NCBI RefSeq assembly: GCF_017874255.1
Contig: NZ_JAGGLD010000001.1
Coordinates: forward strand, 1 to 64,000
Length of the DNA: 64,000 nucleotides
Source of the DNA: Paenibacillus shirakamiensis
Lineage (GTDB): Bacteria; Bacillota; Bacilli; Paenibacillales; Paenibacillaceae
Direction: 5' to 3'
Both the position numbers and the translations under genes were made by a program. The notes under the pieces were generated by a model. It was given only the letters and a program-made list of their open reading frames with translations, was not told where the DNA came from and did no database searches. This document shows, piece after piece, positions 48,332 to 58,855 of the stretch (position 1 is its first letter; each line of letters begins with the position of its first letter).

Positions 48332-50506
48332 ATGGATCATGTTCAAAGTGCCTATCAAGAAGAGAAAGAGCGGCTAGATCGCACTTTACTGACGATAGAC
48401 GAACAGTTAGACAAGTTAAGAAATACCCCGGTGTATACGGGGCATGATTATACGGAGCAGGTGCTCGAAGCCGGGCGCGATCAGCAGCGCCATCAGCTTG
48501 CTAAATCTACGCAGGAACCTTACTTTGGACGCTTAGATTTCGAGGAAAAAGGGGGAGAACGTGTCCCCCTCTACATAGGTAAAGTTGGAGTAGGAAGCGA
48601 CTCCCCTCAGCCTTTAGTTATAGATTGGCGGGCCCCTGTGGCAAGTTTGTTTTACTCTTTTACCGGAGGCGATTCCGCTTCCTATGATGCCCCCGAAGGA
48701 CTTATTGAAGGACTCGTGTACCTCAAACGAAATGTGGTCATTCGCCAACAAATTTTGGAGCGGGTCTCCGATACGTTTAATGCTGAGGCAGATGGCCCGG
48801 CGGTTTCCGATGAGTTCCTTGTCTACCGTCTAGGGGAGAATAAAGATAACCGCCTGCGCGACATTGTATCTACGATCCAAGCGGAACAAGATCAGATCAT
48901 CCGAGCAGCTAAGAATACAGCGCTTATTATTCAAGGGGTCGCTGGAAGTGGAAAGACGACGGTTGCTCTGCATCGTCTAGCCTTCCTTTTATATCAATAC
49001 AAAGAACAGATTACGGCCGAGAAAATGGTCATCTTTGCACCTAACCGAATGTTTATTGATTACATCTCGGATGTATTGCCCGAACTAGGTGTAGGCGATA
49101 TCCAGCAAAGTACATTCAGTGATTGGGCGGCGCGGATACTGGAATTAGAACACATCCCTCAGGATGGACCTGAGACGTATGTGCATTGGTTCGACCAAGG
49201 AAAAGATATATCCCGCTTGGATGAGGACTTGCCAGGTAGATTCAAAGGTTCGCTAGCCTACCGAGATATGATCGAACAGTTCGCGGAAGGATTGGAATCC
49301 TCCTGTCTACCTGATGGCGATTTTAGCCCGTGGGATGGAGCCGTATTACCTGAACGTATGATTAGAGAATGGTATATGCAGGAATATAAACCTTACCCCA
49401 TTGTGATGCGTAAAGAGCGTGTTCTGGCTCGGATTCATCGCTGGATTGAGATGGAACTTAAGAAGGCACCTTCGGCTGCAGCTCTCAAAGAACGCAAAAC
49501 AAAGGCTTCGCAGCGAGAGAAAGCCTATGCTAAAAAGTGGCCGGATCTTTCTGCCCTGACCCTGTTCAAGACGATGATGGGTGTAAAAAAACAAAATGGT
49601 GTGGATAGTTCCGAAGCACTTGAACACATGCCGCCCGCTATTCTCAAAGAAACACAGGCCTATTTGAAAAAAAATCAACTTCGCGAAGAGGATCTTCCTG
49701 CATTATTGTATCTTTACACGCTAACAAATGAGTTGGATGGAAACGAACGGTTTGACCATGTCGTCATTGATGAAGCCCAAGATTTCTCTCCTTTTCAAGT
49801 GGCGGTGCTGGATCGTTTTGTGAAGAATCATTCTTTTACTATTTTGGGAGATCTGTCGCAAGGCATTCATTACTATAAGGGAGTTCGGACTTGGGATGAA
49901 ATGCAGATTCTCTTCAAGCCTGAGGAGACGGCCATGTTTGCCTTGACTCGAAGTTATCGTTCCACCATGGAGATCATTAATTTTGCCAACGAAATTCTAA
50001 GCCGCGGTGTAGATACAGATTTTTTGGCTATTCCTGTATTCCGAAGTGCCGAACCTGTGCGATTAATTCATTTCGTAGAAGAGGGATGCGAGCGACAGGC
50101 GCAGATTTTAAAGGCATTAGAACTTGTGCAACAAGGCCCATACCGGACGGTAGCTGTTCTCACGAGAACGTTACAGGCTGCGGAAGAGCTTCATGCTTAT
50201 TTGAAGCATAAGGGGTTAGATCCGAATCTTATTGATGGCCGAACGAGTGAATATGCGGGGGGATTATCTGTATTACCTGTGTATCTTTCCAAGGGACTTG
50301 AGTTTGATGCGGTCATCATACCCGATGTAAATGCAGAGGAATATAGCTCTTACGATGCCAAGCTGCTCTATGTAGGTTGTACCCGGGCACTGCATGAACT
50401 GTGGTTACTATATGGAGATTCGCTTCCCATGTATGTTCCAATCGATGATCCTGAGGTGGCTGTTCAAGGTTGGCCTACTCCTATGGAATCAAAGGAATCC
50501 AATTAG
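48332..50506 (+). CDS. helD: HelD, RNA polymerase recycling ATPase
   Basis: 724 aa UvrD-like SF1 protein. The N-terminal coiled coil (YQEEKERLDRTLLTIDEQLDKL) and the block PLYIGKVGVG to DWRAPVASLFYSF are typical of HelD. Walker A is GVAGSGKTT, motif II VIDEAQDFS, and motif VI lies near VGCTRALHEL. HelD pulls stalled RNA polymerase off nucleic acid. TAGGAGGTAAC precedes ATG. Confidence 0.92.
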   Translation: MDHVQSAYQEEKERLDRTLLTIDEQLDKLRNTPVYTGHDYTEQVLEAGRDQQRHQLAKSTQEPYFGRLDFEEKGGERVPLYIGKVGVGSDSPQPLVIDWRAPVASLFYSFTGGDSASYDAPEGLIEGLVYLKRNVVIRQQILERVSDTFNAEADGPAVSDEFLVYRLGENKDNRLRDIVSTIQAEQDQIIRAAKNTALIIQGVAGSGKTTVALHRLAFLLYQYKEQITAEKMVIFAPNRMFIDYISDVLPELGVGDIQQSTFSDWAARILELEHIPQDGPETYVHWFDQGKDISRLDEDLPGRFKGSLAYRDMIEQFAEGLESSCLPDGDFSPWDGAVLPERMIREWYMQEYKPYPIVMRKERVLARIHRWIEMELKKAPSAAALKERKTKASQREKAYAKKWPDLSALTLFKTMMGVKKQNGVDSSEALEHMPPAILKETQAYLKKNQLREEDLPALLYLYTLTNELDGNERFDHVVIDEAQDFSPFQVAVLDRFVKNHSFTILGDLSQGIHYYKGVRTWDEMQILFKPEETAMFALTRSYRSTMEIINFANEILSRGVDTDFLAIPVFRSAEPVRLIHFVEEGCERQAQILKALELVQQGPYRTVAVLTRTLQAAEELHAYLKHKGLDPNLIDGRTSEYAGGLSVLPVYLSKGLEFDAVIIPDVNAEEYSSYDAKLLYVGCTRALHELWLLYGDSLPMYVPIDDPEVAVQGWPTPMESKESN

Positions 50507-50618
50507 TAAAAGTGTAGTATAAGTATTATGAAGCAAATTAAAGTTTACTAATAAATTAGTGTGGCGTAAGTACAGTTGCTAAGCGGCCATACGAAGTGAA
50601 TACCATTTTCCACGAACA

Positions 50619-50667
50619 AAAGGCTGTCTCCGAGGGTTGCATTCTCCCTTCGACGAGACAGCCTTTA
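50619..50667 (+). terminator. Terminator after helD
   Basis: AAAGGCTGTCTC and GAGACAGCCTTT pair around about 25 bases; a short T-rich tail follows. Confidence 0.75.
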
Positions 50668-50713
50668 TCTATATTCCATAATTGTAATTTTTGTAGCTTT
50701 GACCGGTTATAGA

Positions 50714-51046
50714 TCATGTTGGGCTGTGAGCCGGCCCATAAGCAACTTGACTAGTAGAGCATTCACGCCGCCTGGCTTCCGAACGCAGTTTGGTAATGAT
50801 TTTACGAATACTGTCAATGGATAAATGATAAGATGCAGCAAGTTCCGGAGCAGAATGCCCTCCACAATAGGCGTGGTAAATTTCCTCATTCCGCCTTGCT
50901 ATTAATTTTCGTGATCCGCTAACCTCGCCCCAAGGGGCCCTTTTGGTATCAAGCTTCGGGACATATACGAGTTCTCCCTGAATATAATGCTGCAGTTCTT
51001 TCAGCAGCCTAGGGGGAAGCACATCCTTCCCATTTCTGTAATTCAC
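50714..51046 (-). CDS. CD3324-family protein (homeodomain-like)
   Basis: About 110 aa. It contains GKDVLPPRLLKELQHYIQGE, then WGEVSGSRKLIARRNEEIYHAYCGGHSA and a helix-turn-helix-like end (ELAASYHLSIDSIRKIITKL). I recognise the Firmicute CD3324 family, related to Mor-type DNA-binding proteins. I chose GTG 51046 since GGAGG lies nine bases upstream; TTG 51052 is too close to it. A probable DNA-binding regulator with unknown target. Confidence 0.75.
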   Translation of the reverse strand: MNYRNGKDVLPPRLLKELQHYIQGELVYVPKLDTKRAPWGEVSGSRKLIARRNEEIYHAYCGGHSAPELAASYHLSIDSIRKIITKLRSEARRRECSTSQVAYGPAHSPT

Positions 51047-51107
51047 GTTCAATTTCCTCCTTAAATCGTGTTCCGACGTGTATCCCGCTATCGATTAAGA
51101 TATTCAT
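51009..51107 (-). CDS. Small ORF (32 codons) overlapping the CD3324-like gene start
   Basis: ATG 51107 stands eight bases after AAAGGAGG, near-ideal spacing. The product begins MNILIDSGIHVGTRFKEEI and ends with GCASP. It runs over the ribosome binding site and start of the CD3324-like gene in another frame, which would couple their translation. I do not recognise the peptide. It could be a leader or a small protein of its own. Confidence 0.4.
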   Translation of the reverse strand: MNILIDSGIHVGTRFKEEIERELQKWEGCASP

Positions 51108-51333
51108 TGCCGTGTCCTCCTTTCGTAATTTGGAATTCTTATTTTCTTAACTATATTGATTTGGCTTCCAGTGACTTTGAGCATGCAGATTAAGTTGTGA
51201 ACACCGTATGGCTGACGAAATAACGTAACTTGTTCATTCTCAGCACCTCTTTTCCGGAATATGTATTTTATGTTAAAAGCATAGCGCATTTATAGTCTTA
51301 ATTACAACTTGGGATTTCCTTCTTCACGTTTAT

Positions 51334-51358
51334 AAAAAGGGAGGCCTTGCGGCCCCCT
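51334..51358 (-). terminator. Minus-strand terminator
   Basis: On the minus strand GGGGGCC-gcaa-GGCCTCCC is followed by five T. It sits 19 bases after a ten-codon ORF. Confidence 0.75.
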
Positions 51359-51376
51359 GGAATGAGCCCTCGCGAT

Positions 51377-51409
51377 TTACGCGAAAGCCACCTCGTATAC
51401 TGTGATCAA
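51377..51409 (-). CDS. Ten-codon minus-strand ORF with strong ribosome binding site
   Basis: TTG 51409 follows AAAGGAGG by nine bases and encodes MITVYEVAFA, then a stop and a terminator. The TVYE start is like that of small holin-like or type I toxin peptides of Bacillales, but it is too short to be one. It may be a remnant or a leader peptide of an attenuator. Confidence 0.3.
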   Translation of the reverse strand: MITVYEVAFA

Positions 51410-51639
51410 TTTGACCAGCCTCCTTTCCTAGTTACATCTTGTCGGCCCGACATCTATATTAACGCATAGGCACCGAAAGGATGAAAGTGAAAGAACAGTT
51501 ATAAGTATTCTTTACGAGCTAATTAGACCATAAGGCAAACGTAAGTTCGGAATTGCAGTGCGCATATGATAGAATAATAGGGTCATGGATGAAAGAATGA
51601 CGAGAAAATGAATGATTTTTACAAGGAGGACAGCTGAAC

Positions 51640-52974
51640 ATGGATTTATTCTCCTATGGTCAAGAACAGAATCCCAGTACACGCCTGCTTGCGGACCGCA
51701 TGCGGCCGTCAACACTGGATGAATATATAGGTCAGGAACACATCGTGGGCCCGGGTAAGTTACTACGCCGAGCGATTGAAGCGGATCAAGTCTCCTCGAT
51801 TCTTTTGTATGGTCCTCCCGGATGCGGCAAAACAACGCTGGCTCATATCATATCTCGCCATACCCAAGGTGAATTCATCCGGCTCAACGCGGTGGATGCC
51901 ACGGTGAAGGATGTACGAGCGGTTATAGAAAAAGCTCAAAATGATAAAGCACTCTACGGAACGAAGACAATTCTATTTCTAGATGAGGTGCATCGATTCA
52001 ATAGTTCAAGGCAAGATGCACTACTTCCGGCTGTGGAAAAAGGAACGATTACGTTCATTGGGGCGACCACCGAGAATCCATTTCATTATGTGAATGGAGC
52101 TTTGCTAAGCCGATCGACGCTGTTTCAATTGGAGCCGCTGGGGAAGGAACATTCGATGATTGCGATGCAAAGGGCTTTACAGGACGATGAGAAGGGCCTT
52201 GGGTATTTGAAGCTCATTGCGGACGAAGAAGCGCTCACGCACATTGCTTGGGTCTCGAACGGGGATATACGCCGGGCTTTGAATGCACTTGAATTGGCAG
52301 CTATGACCACTGCTCCTGAAGGGGATGGCACCATTCATATTACGATGGATGTTGCTGAAGAATCGATTCGTAGACCCATTGTAAAAGCGGACGAGTCTAC
52401 TCAATACGATATTTTATCCGCCTTTCACAAGAGCATCCGAGGCTCCAGCGACGCCGCACTTTTTTGGTTTCTTTATGCCGTTGAGAAGTTAGGTATGGAC
52501 CCAATGACCTTCATTCGCCGCCTCATTGCCGCAAGTAGCGAAGATATTGGGTTAGCTAATCCACAAGCTATGGTTCAGGCAACGAGTGCGCTAGATGCCT
52601 ATCGGAATAACGGGTGGCCTGAAGCCAAATTGAATATTGCTCAAGCGATACTTTTCGCAGTAGAAAGTCCGAAATCTAATGCCGTATATACGGCCATTTC
52701 CAATGCAATGAGCGCTATGGATCAACTTCAACATGCCGAAGTACCTTTGCATTTGAGAGACGGGCATTATAAGGGAGCAGTAAAGCTCGGACATACAGGC
52801 TACAAATATCCTCATAACTATCCGGGTCACTTTGTAGAACAGCAATACTTGCCTAACGAGTTAGGCAAAATGGTTCTATACCAAGCGTCACAGCAGGGAA
52901 ATGAGATTAAGATTAAGCATAATCAGGAACTTCGGCGGAAAATAATTAGAGGTAATAAAAACGGTGAGGAATAA
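51640..52974 (+). CDS. rarA: RarA/MgsA-type AAA+ ATPase
   Basis: 444 aa. It shows RPSTLDEYIGQEHIVG, Walker A GPPGCGKTT, Walker B FLDEVHRFN, sensor I GATTENP and the C-terminal tetramerisation domain with YKYPHNYPGHFVEQQYLP. It acts at stalled replication forks. CAAGGAGGAC precedes ATG. Confidence 0.95.
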   Translation: MDLFSYGQEQNPSTRLLADRMRPSTLDEYIGQEHIVGPGKLLRRAIEADQVSSILLYGPPGCGKTTLAHIISRHTQGEFIRLNAVDATVKDVRAVIEKAQNDKALYGTKTILFLDEVHRFNSSRQDALLPAVEKGTITFIGATTENPFHYVNGALLSRSTLFQLEPLGKEHSMIAMQRALQDDEKGLGYLKLIADEEALTHIAWVSNGDIRRALNALELAAMTTAPEGDGTIHITMDVAEESIRRPIVKADESTQYDILSAFHKSIRGSSDAALFWFLYAVEKLGMDPMTFIRRLIAASSEDIGLANPQAMVQATSALDAYRNNGWPEAKLNIAQAILFAVESPKSNAVYTAISNAMSAMDQLQHAEVPLHLRDGHYKGAVKLGHTGYKYPHNYPGHFVEQQYLPNELGKMVLYQASQQGNEIKIKHNQELRRKIIRGNKNGEE

Positions 52975-53010
52975 TATATATTTATGTATAATTATGTAAA
53001 AGGGACTTTT

Positions 53011-53090
53011 GGCTGATTCCTCCCAGCAATAAGCCCTATATGAGACGAGCAGTAAATCGTATGTTCATTGCAGTGGGCGGAATGGAAAAT
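53011..53090 (+). ncRNA. Possible structured RNA between rarA and mnmA
   Basis: ATTCCTCCCAGCAAT (53016-53030) and ATTGCAGTGGGCGGAAT (53067-53083) can form a long, slightly bulged stem, and an inner ACGA/TCGT pair adds to it. TATAAT stands at 52987-52992 but has no good -35. Firmicute genomes often carry 6S RNA near rarA, but I cannot confirm that identity. Confidence 0.25.
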
Positions 53091-53185
53091 GTGCAGGTAT
53101 GATTCCAAAATTTCTCCTCTTACGTGGACAAATTGAAATTTAATATATCATGAATACTTAGGTGCCAATCGAACTTACCACTTCA

Positions 53186-53241
53186 AAAAAATACGCGCAG
53201 AAACACCCTCGTTAAGTATAATAAGGGTATTTTTGCGCGTG
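53186..53241 (-). terminator. Terminator of mnmA
   Basis: ACGCGCAgAAAcACCCT on the left pairs with AGGGTaTTTtTGCGCGT on the right; on the minus strand seven T follow the stem. Confidence 0.85.
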
Positions 53242-53257
53242 TATAATGTGTAACTAT

Positions 53258-54460
<1,203 letters not shown>

Positions 54461-54620
54461 TCAAAACCGTGATTTGTTTCCATAACCCTTGCGGGTATGT
54501 TACGATAAGCATAGATCAAAGATCGGAATACGGCGGTATACAATACCCTCGACTTCTCACTATTATAGGTCAAAGATCAATTATATAAATATTTAGCGAA
54601 AATTGAAAGAGGTGGCTTTC

Positions 54621-55040
54621 TTGAAAATATCGACAAAAGGACGCTATGGATTAACGATAATGATGGAACTTGCAGCCCGATTTGGTGAAGGTCCCACTTC
54701 CTTGAAGAGTATTGCGGAGAAAAATCAACTATCTGAACACTATTTGGAGCAACTGATTGCCCCGTTACGTAATGCAGGTCTTGTAAAAAGTATACGTGGT
54801 GCCTATGGTGGTTACATTTTATCTAGGGAGACTACAGAGATCACTGCGGGTGACATCATCCGAGTGCTAGAGGGCCCCATCTCACCGGTAGATTTTACCG
54901 AAGAAGATGATCCAGCTAAGCGTGACTTATGGCTGCGTATTCGGGATGGAATTGCAGACGTTCTAGATTCCACAACACTGGACAACCTAGTGAATTATGA
55001 GGATCAGTTAGCGAAAGAGAACTATATGTTCTATATCTAG
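54621..55040 (+). CDS. cymR: CymR, Rrf2-family cysteine metabolism repressor
   Basis: 139 aa, nearly line-for-line the CymR pattern: KISTKGRYGLTIMMELA, LSEHYLEQLIAPLRNAGLV, IRGAYGGYIL, AGDIIRVLEGPISPV and the end YMFYI. With CysK it represses sulfur uptake genes when cysteine is plentiful. I chose TTG 54621 (GAGGTGG ahead) since CymR begins MKISTKG. Confidence 0.94.
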   Translation: MKISTKGRYGLTIMMELAARFGEGPTSLKSIAEKNQLSEHYLEQLIAPLRNAGLVKSIRGAYGGYILSRETTEITAGDIIRVLEGPISPVDFTEEDDPAKRDLWLRIRDGIADVLDSTTLDNLVNYEDQLAKENYMFYI

Positions 55041-55061
55041 TCTCAACGATGAAGATCAGAA

Positions 55062-55085
55062 GGCTCCCATGCGGGAGTCTTTCTT
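55062..55085 (+). terminator. Short terminator after cymR
   Basis: GGCTCCC-atgc-GGGAGTC followed by TTTCTT. Confidence 0.7.
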
Positions 55086-55282
55086 CGTTCCATTTATAGG
55101 AAAGCAAGAGGTTGACAGTGGTACATTCTAATTGCTCATTTTGACTATTACGTATAGAATAGTCTTTCACAGCTATTTGTGAAATGAAGTTCGTAGTGCT
55201 CAAACTTACTAATGAAGTTATACATATGGTGCTAGATAATTTAGAGGTGCTAGATATTATAGCGTAAGGGTGGCATTTGAAG

Positions 55283-56434
55283 ATGAGAAATATTTATTTG
55301 GATCATGCAGCTTCCACACCTATTCATCCTGAAGTAGCAAAGGAAATGCTGAGTGTCATGCAGACCCAATTTGGTAATGCTTCGAGTATCCATGCGTTCG
55401 GCCGTAAAGCAAAACGTACTGTTAACGGGGCTCGCGATCAGATTGCTGCTGCGCTCGGCTGTCGCTCGGATGAGCTGGTGTTGACTTCTGGGGGTACAGA
55501 AAGTGACAATCTGGCCCTGTTCGGGGCGATTAAAGGGGGACGTAATAAAGGTCGGCATATCATAACTACTGAAATTGAGCATCATGCCGTACTGCATACT
55601 TGCGAGGAATTAGAACGACAGGGATACGAAGTCACGTATTTACCTGTGGATAGTCATGGAAGAGTACATCTCAATCAAATTCAGGAAGCAATCAAGGATG
55701 ATACAGCGCTAATCAGTGTGATGTATGCCAATAATGAGGTAGGTACCATTCAGCCCATTGAAGAGATCGGTAGACTAGCGCGGGAGCAGGGTATTCTTTT
55801 TCATGTGGATGCGGTTCAAGCGCTGGGTTCCCTACCTATCAATTGCCACGAACTACCCGTAGATTTGGTGAGCTTCTCTGCGCACAAAATTAATGGACCG
55901 CAAGGGATGGGAGCCCTTTATGTGCATAAAGACGTAGCTCTGGATCCGTTATTATTCGGAGGGTTACAAGAACGCAAACGCCGTGCAGGTACAGAGAATT
56001 TAGCAGGAGCTGCCGGATTTGCTAAGGCGATTCAGCTTGCAGTAGCCGAGCTTGAAGCAAAGCATGTGAGAGACGAACAGATGCGCAGGACTTTCCTAGA
56101 TTTGCTTCGCTCGCAGATTGGGGAAGAGCACTATGTTGTCAATGGAGATCCGGATCATAGACTTCCTCATATCGTAAATGTAAGCTTCCCAGAATGCGGC
56201 ACAGAGACAATGCTGATGAACCTGGATATGGATGGAATTGCAGTGGCTAGCGGCTCAGCATGTACGTCGGGTTCCTTAGAGCCTTCTCATGTCCTAGCTG
56301 CTATGCACCTTCCCCAAAATCTTTTAACCACAGCGATTCGTTTCAGCTTTGGTTTGGGTAATACTAATGAAGAACTGGAATACACTGCCCATAAAATTGA
56401 AACCATTCTTCAACGCATTCGTAGTAGGAGATAA
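55283..56434 (+). CDS. iscS: Cysteine desulfurase (IscS/YrvO-like)
   Basis: 383 aa. YLDHAASTPIHPEV at the start, PLP-lysine in FSAHKINGPQGMGALY, and the sulfur-accepting Cys in GSACTSGSLEPSHVL. It supplies sulfur for tRNA thiolation. I chose ATG 55283; TTG 55277 is also possible. In Bacillus the partner gene is mnmA, found here on the other side of cymR. Confidence 0.93.
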   Translation: MRNIYLDHAASTPIHPEVAKEMLSVMQTQFGNASSIHAFGRKAKRTVNGARDQIAAALGCRSDELVLTSGGTESDNLALFGAIKGGRNKGRHIITTEIEHHAVLHTCEELERQGYEVTYLPVDSHGRVHLNQIQEAIKDDTALISVMYANNEVGTIQPIEEIGRLAREQGILFHVDAVQALGSLPINCHELPVDLVSFSAHKINGPQGMGALYVHKDVALDPLLFGGLQERKRRAGTENLAGAAGFAKAIQLAVAELEAKHVRDEQMRRTFLDLLRSQIGEEHYVVNGDPDHRLPHIVNVSFPECGTETMLMNLDMDGIAVASGSACTSGSLEPSHVLAAMHLPQNLLTTAIRFSFGLGNTNEELEYTAHKIETILQRIRSRR

Positions 56435-56514
56435 GGTCTTTCACTTTTATTCGTAACCGGCAGGGAGCGTGTTCCGTATTATAGGTTATAAAAGTACTAG
56501 GAGGGATCCGGGAC

Positions 56515-57036
56515 ATGAGACTACAAGAGTTGATTGGTTTGTCGGTGTTCGATGTAGAGGAAGGCAAGCAAATCGGTAAAGTCCTGGATGTTCTGCTGAG
56601 CAGCGAATGGGAACTAGTGGCTATTGAACTTGAAGGTAAAGGCTTGTTCTCTTCAACGATTAAGGCAGTACTATGGGATGATATCGTAGCATACGGTGAG
56701 GATGCCGTAATGATTCGTAATCAACAAGCTATCCGTAAGATGGAAGCTGAGAATATACAGCAAACATTCGTCCTCGGGAATAACAAAGTCAAGGAGCTTC
56801 AGGTATTGACGAGCGATGGGGTTATGATTGGACATGTAAGCGATGTTTATTTTAACCAAGAAGTGGGAAATACAATAGTAGGATTTGAAATAAGCGATGG
56901 GTTTATTTCAGATTTGATGGAAGGCCGGAAATGGCTGCCTTACACGGCCGGGATGACTCGGGGTGAAAGTGCAGTAATTGTGCCTCCACTTAGTGAAGAG
57001 CGTCTTGAGAAGGGCGTATATACTGCTAACGAATAG
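56515..57036 (+). CDS. yrrD: PRC-barrel domain protein (YrrD-like)
   Basis: 173 aa with two PRC-barrel repeats: MRLQELIGLSVFDVEEGKQIG and VKELQVLTSDGVMIGHVSDV. Ends with a proline-serine tail. TAGGAGGGATCC lies ahead of ATG. YrrD holds the same place in B. subtilis; function unknown. Confidence 0.8.
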   Translation: MRLQELIGLSVFDVEEGKQIGKVLDVLLSSEWELVAIELEGKGLFSSTIKAVLWDDIVAYGEDAVMIRNQQAIRKMEAENIQQTFVLGNNKVKELQVLTSDGVMIGHVSDVYFNQEVGNTIVGFEISDGFISDLMEGRKWLPYTAGMTRGESAVIVPPLSEERLEKGVYTANE

Positions 57037-57048
57037 GTGTGATACGAT

Positions 57049-57261
57049 ATGATGAAATGTCCAAATTGCAGCTCCAAAGATATCGGTAAAATCGGCTCTC
57101 ACCAATTTTATTGTTGGGGTTGTTTCATTGAACTTACGGTAAATGGAGAAAAAATGTCTGTCTATCAAGTAGAGGAAGACGGAACACTTAGTTCACTGGA
57201 TGATTTATTCTTCAGTGATGACATGCCTCAAGACTTCCCGCATATTCATGCTTCCTCGTAA
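57049..57261 (+). CDS. Small zinc-ribbon protein
   Basis: 70 aa. Two CxxC pairs (CPNC and CWGC) fifteen residues apart form a zinc-ribbon-like N-terminus; the rest is acidic. It follows yrrD by 12 bases. Bacillus has a similar small gene (yrzR) between yrrD and yrrI. Confidence 0.65.
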   Translation: MMKCPNCSSKDIGKIGSHQFYCWGCFIELTVNGEKMSVYQVEEDGTLSSLDDLFFSDDMPQDFPHIHASS

Positions 57262-57438
57262 GGTATACATATGAGGCCAAGCTGCCTAACATGACTATCC
57301 TATACAGATTTCCTTTTTAAGGAGTTCTGATCTAGGGTAGTCTTTTTGCTTTTGTGGTGGTCTAACTGATTATTTTAGACTTTCTGCGCATATACTCTTT
57401 ACAAAGACAGGCTGTATGTGCGAAAAGGAGGGAAAGGC

Positions 57439-58506
57439 GTGGAACCATTCTGGAATCATAAGATGTTCCGCTATGCCCTTTGGCTGTTATTGGGACTGAT
57501 CATCGCCTATTTTTTCTGGCTGCTTCGACCAGTAATTATGATTATCTATGCGTTTCTTAAAGTCATTTTTGCTCCATTTCTCATTGCCTTAATTATTTCC
57601 TATGTCCTAAATCCGATTGTGAACATGTTGGGTGCGCGTAGAGTGCCAAGGACTATAGCGGTACTGTTAATTTATGCTGTGTTTCTGACGAGTCTGGGGA
57701 TCATTCTAGCGAACATGATTCCTCTATTTATGAATCAGTTAGAGGAATTAGGAGAACATTTACCTGAACTGACCCTACATACGCAGCAGATTATGGATAG
57801 TTGGGATGCTACTCTTTTACCTAAAGGCGTTCGCATGGGGATGAACAATTATTTCGTGCAATTCGAACAGAAATTAGCGGGTGGCATTTCACATTTTCTT
57901 AATAACATTGGAACGACGATCGGTGTCATTTTCAACGCTTTTATCGTCCCTTTTCTTATATTCTACATGTTAAAAGACTTCGAAGTATTCGAGCGAATGA
58001 TCATCACGTATCTACCGCATTCACGCCGCAAATCAATTGTGATGTTATTTAAGGAGATCGATGAAGCTCTGGGGAGCTACATTCGCGGCCAATTTCTAGT
58101 CTGTCTTATTATCGGAGTGCTGGCTTATGTAGGTTATATGATTATTGGGATGCCTTACACCCTGCTCTTGGCAAGTGTGGTCGCCGTTTGTAATATCATT
58201 CCGTATTTAGGTCCGTTTCTGGGTGCGGCGCCGGCTATCATTATGGCTTCTACGATATCTTGGAAAATGGTGCTGATGGTGGGCCTCGTGAATTTAGCTT
58301 GTCAGTTGCTAGAGAGCAATGTGATATCTCCACAAGTGGTGGGCAGAACCCTACATTTGCATCCGATGTTTATTATTTTTGCGTTACTGGTTGGCGGGGA
58401 GATTGGAGGAATTCCGGGACTTATTCTTGCCGTTCCCTTCTTCGCTGTCATTAAGGTAATCATTCAACACTTTTATGCGTATTACTTGCGCCGTAAGACG
58501 ATTTAG
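57439..58506 (+). CDS. AI-2E family transporter (YrrI-like)
   Basis: 355 aa membrane protein with an N-terminal segment pair, a soluble helical stretch and a C-terminal block with IPYLGPFLGAAPAI and GGEIGGIPGLILAVPF, typical of the AI-2E/PerM family. Substrate not established for this branch. GTG 57439 follows AAAAGGAGGG; an upstream GTG 57418 lacks a site. Confidence 0.88.
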   Translation: MEPFWNHKMFRYALWLLLGLIIAYFFWLLRPVIMIIYAFLKVIFAPFLIALIISYVLNPIVNMLGARRVPRTIAVLLIYAVFLTSLGIILANMIPLFMNQLEELGEHLPELTLHTQQIMDSWDATLLPKGVRMGMNNYFVQFEQKLAGGISHFLNNIGTTIGVIFNAFIVPFLIFYMLKDFEVFERMIITYLPHSRRKSIVMLFKEIDEALGSYIRGQFLVCLIIGVLAYVGYMIIGMPYTLLLASVVAVCNIIPYLGPFLGAAPAIIMASTISWKMVLMVGLVNLACQLLESNVISPQVVGRTLHLHPMFIIFALLVGGEIGGIPGLILAVPFFAVIKVIIQHFYAYYLRRKTI

Positions 58507-58513
58507 TGATAGA

Positions 58514-58542
58514 TTGACAGGCCTTATATGGGCTTATATACT
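58514..58542 (+). promoter_or_regulatory. Sigma-A promoter of alaS
   Basis: TTGACA, 17 bases, TATACT at 58537-58542, right after the transporter gene and before the T-box leader. Confidence 0.85.
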
Positions 58543-58599
58543 GAACTATGATTAAGTTTACAGCAGAACACGTTAATGAGATCAAGTACGTCTACACTT

Positions 58600-58824
58600 T
58601 GAATTGTCCAGAGAGAGGTTCCTTCATAATACTTTGTTATTTTGATGGGTGAGAGAACCTGAATGATAGGTGGACCGAAAGCTAATCTCAGAGTGCGGGT
58701 AAATACCGCCGGTTTGCACCCGTTATGAAGCTAATCAAGGAGATCGTTCATAGCTTAGCTATAACGATAACCAGGGTGGTACCGCGATTCGATTCGTCCC
58801 TGTATTTAACAGGGGCTTTTTTAT
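58600..58824 (+). promoter_or_regulatory. T-box leader of alaS
   Basis: The core AGGGTGGTACCGCG is at 58773-58786, followed by the terminator GTCCCTGT with ACAGGGGC and a T run (58796-58822). A GCT followed by A at 58681 is a candidate alanine specifier, but I did not fold the leader. Confidence 0.88.
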
Positions 58825-58855
58825 ATTTTTAGATATTTTAAGGAGGATTTCTTTT

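Larger units (their letters stand above)
51047..51639. other. Intergenic region with small minus-strand ORFs
   Basis: Besides the two small ORFs listed, a 15-codon minus-strand ORF (51190-51237, MNKLRYFVSHTVFTT) follows AAGAGGTG. On the minus strand TTGTAA, 18 bases, TATGCT is a possible promoter upstream of it. The part from 51430 to 51639 holds the rarA upstream region and no other gene that I can see. Confidence 0.4.

Noticed and set aside
51104-51289. 61-codon minus-strand frame
   Set aside because: No ribosome binding site before its ATG; the small ORFs in other frames here have better sites.
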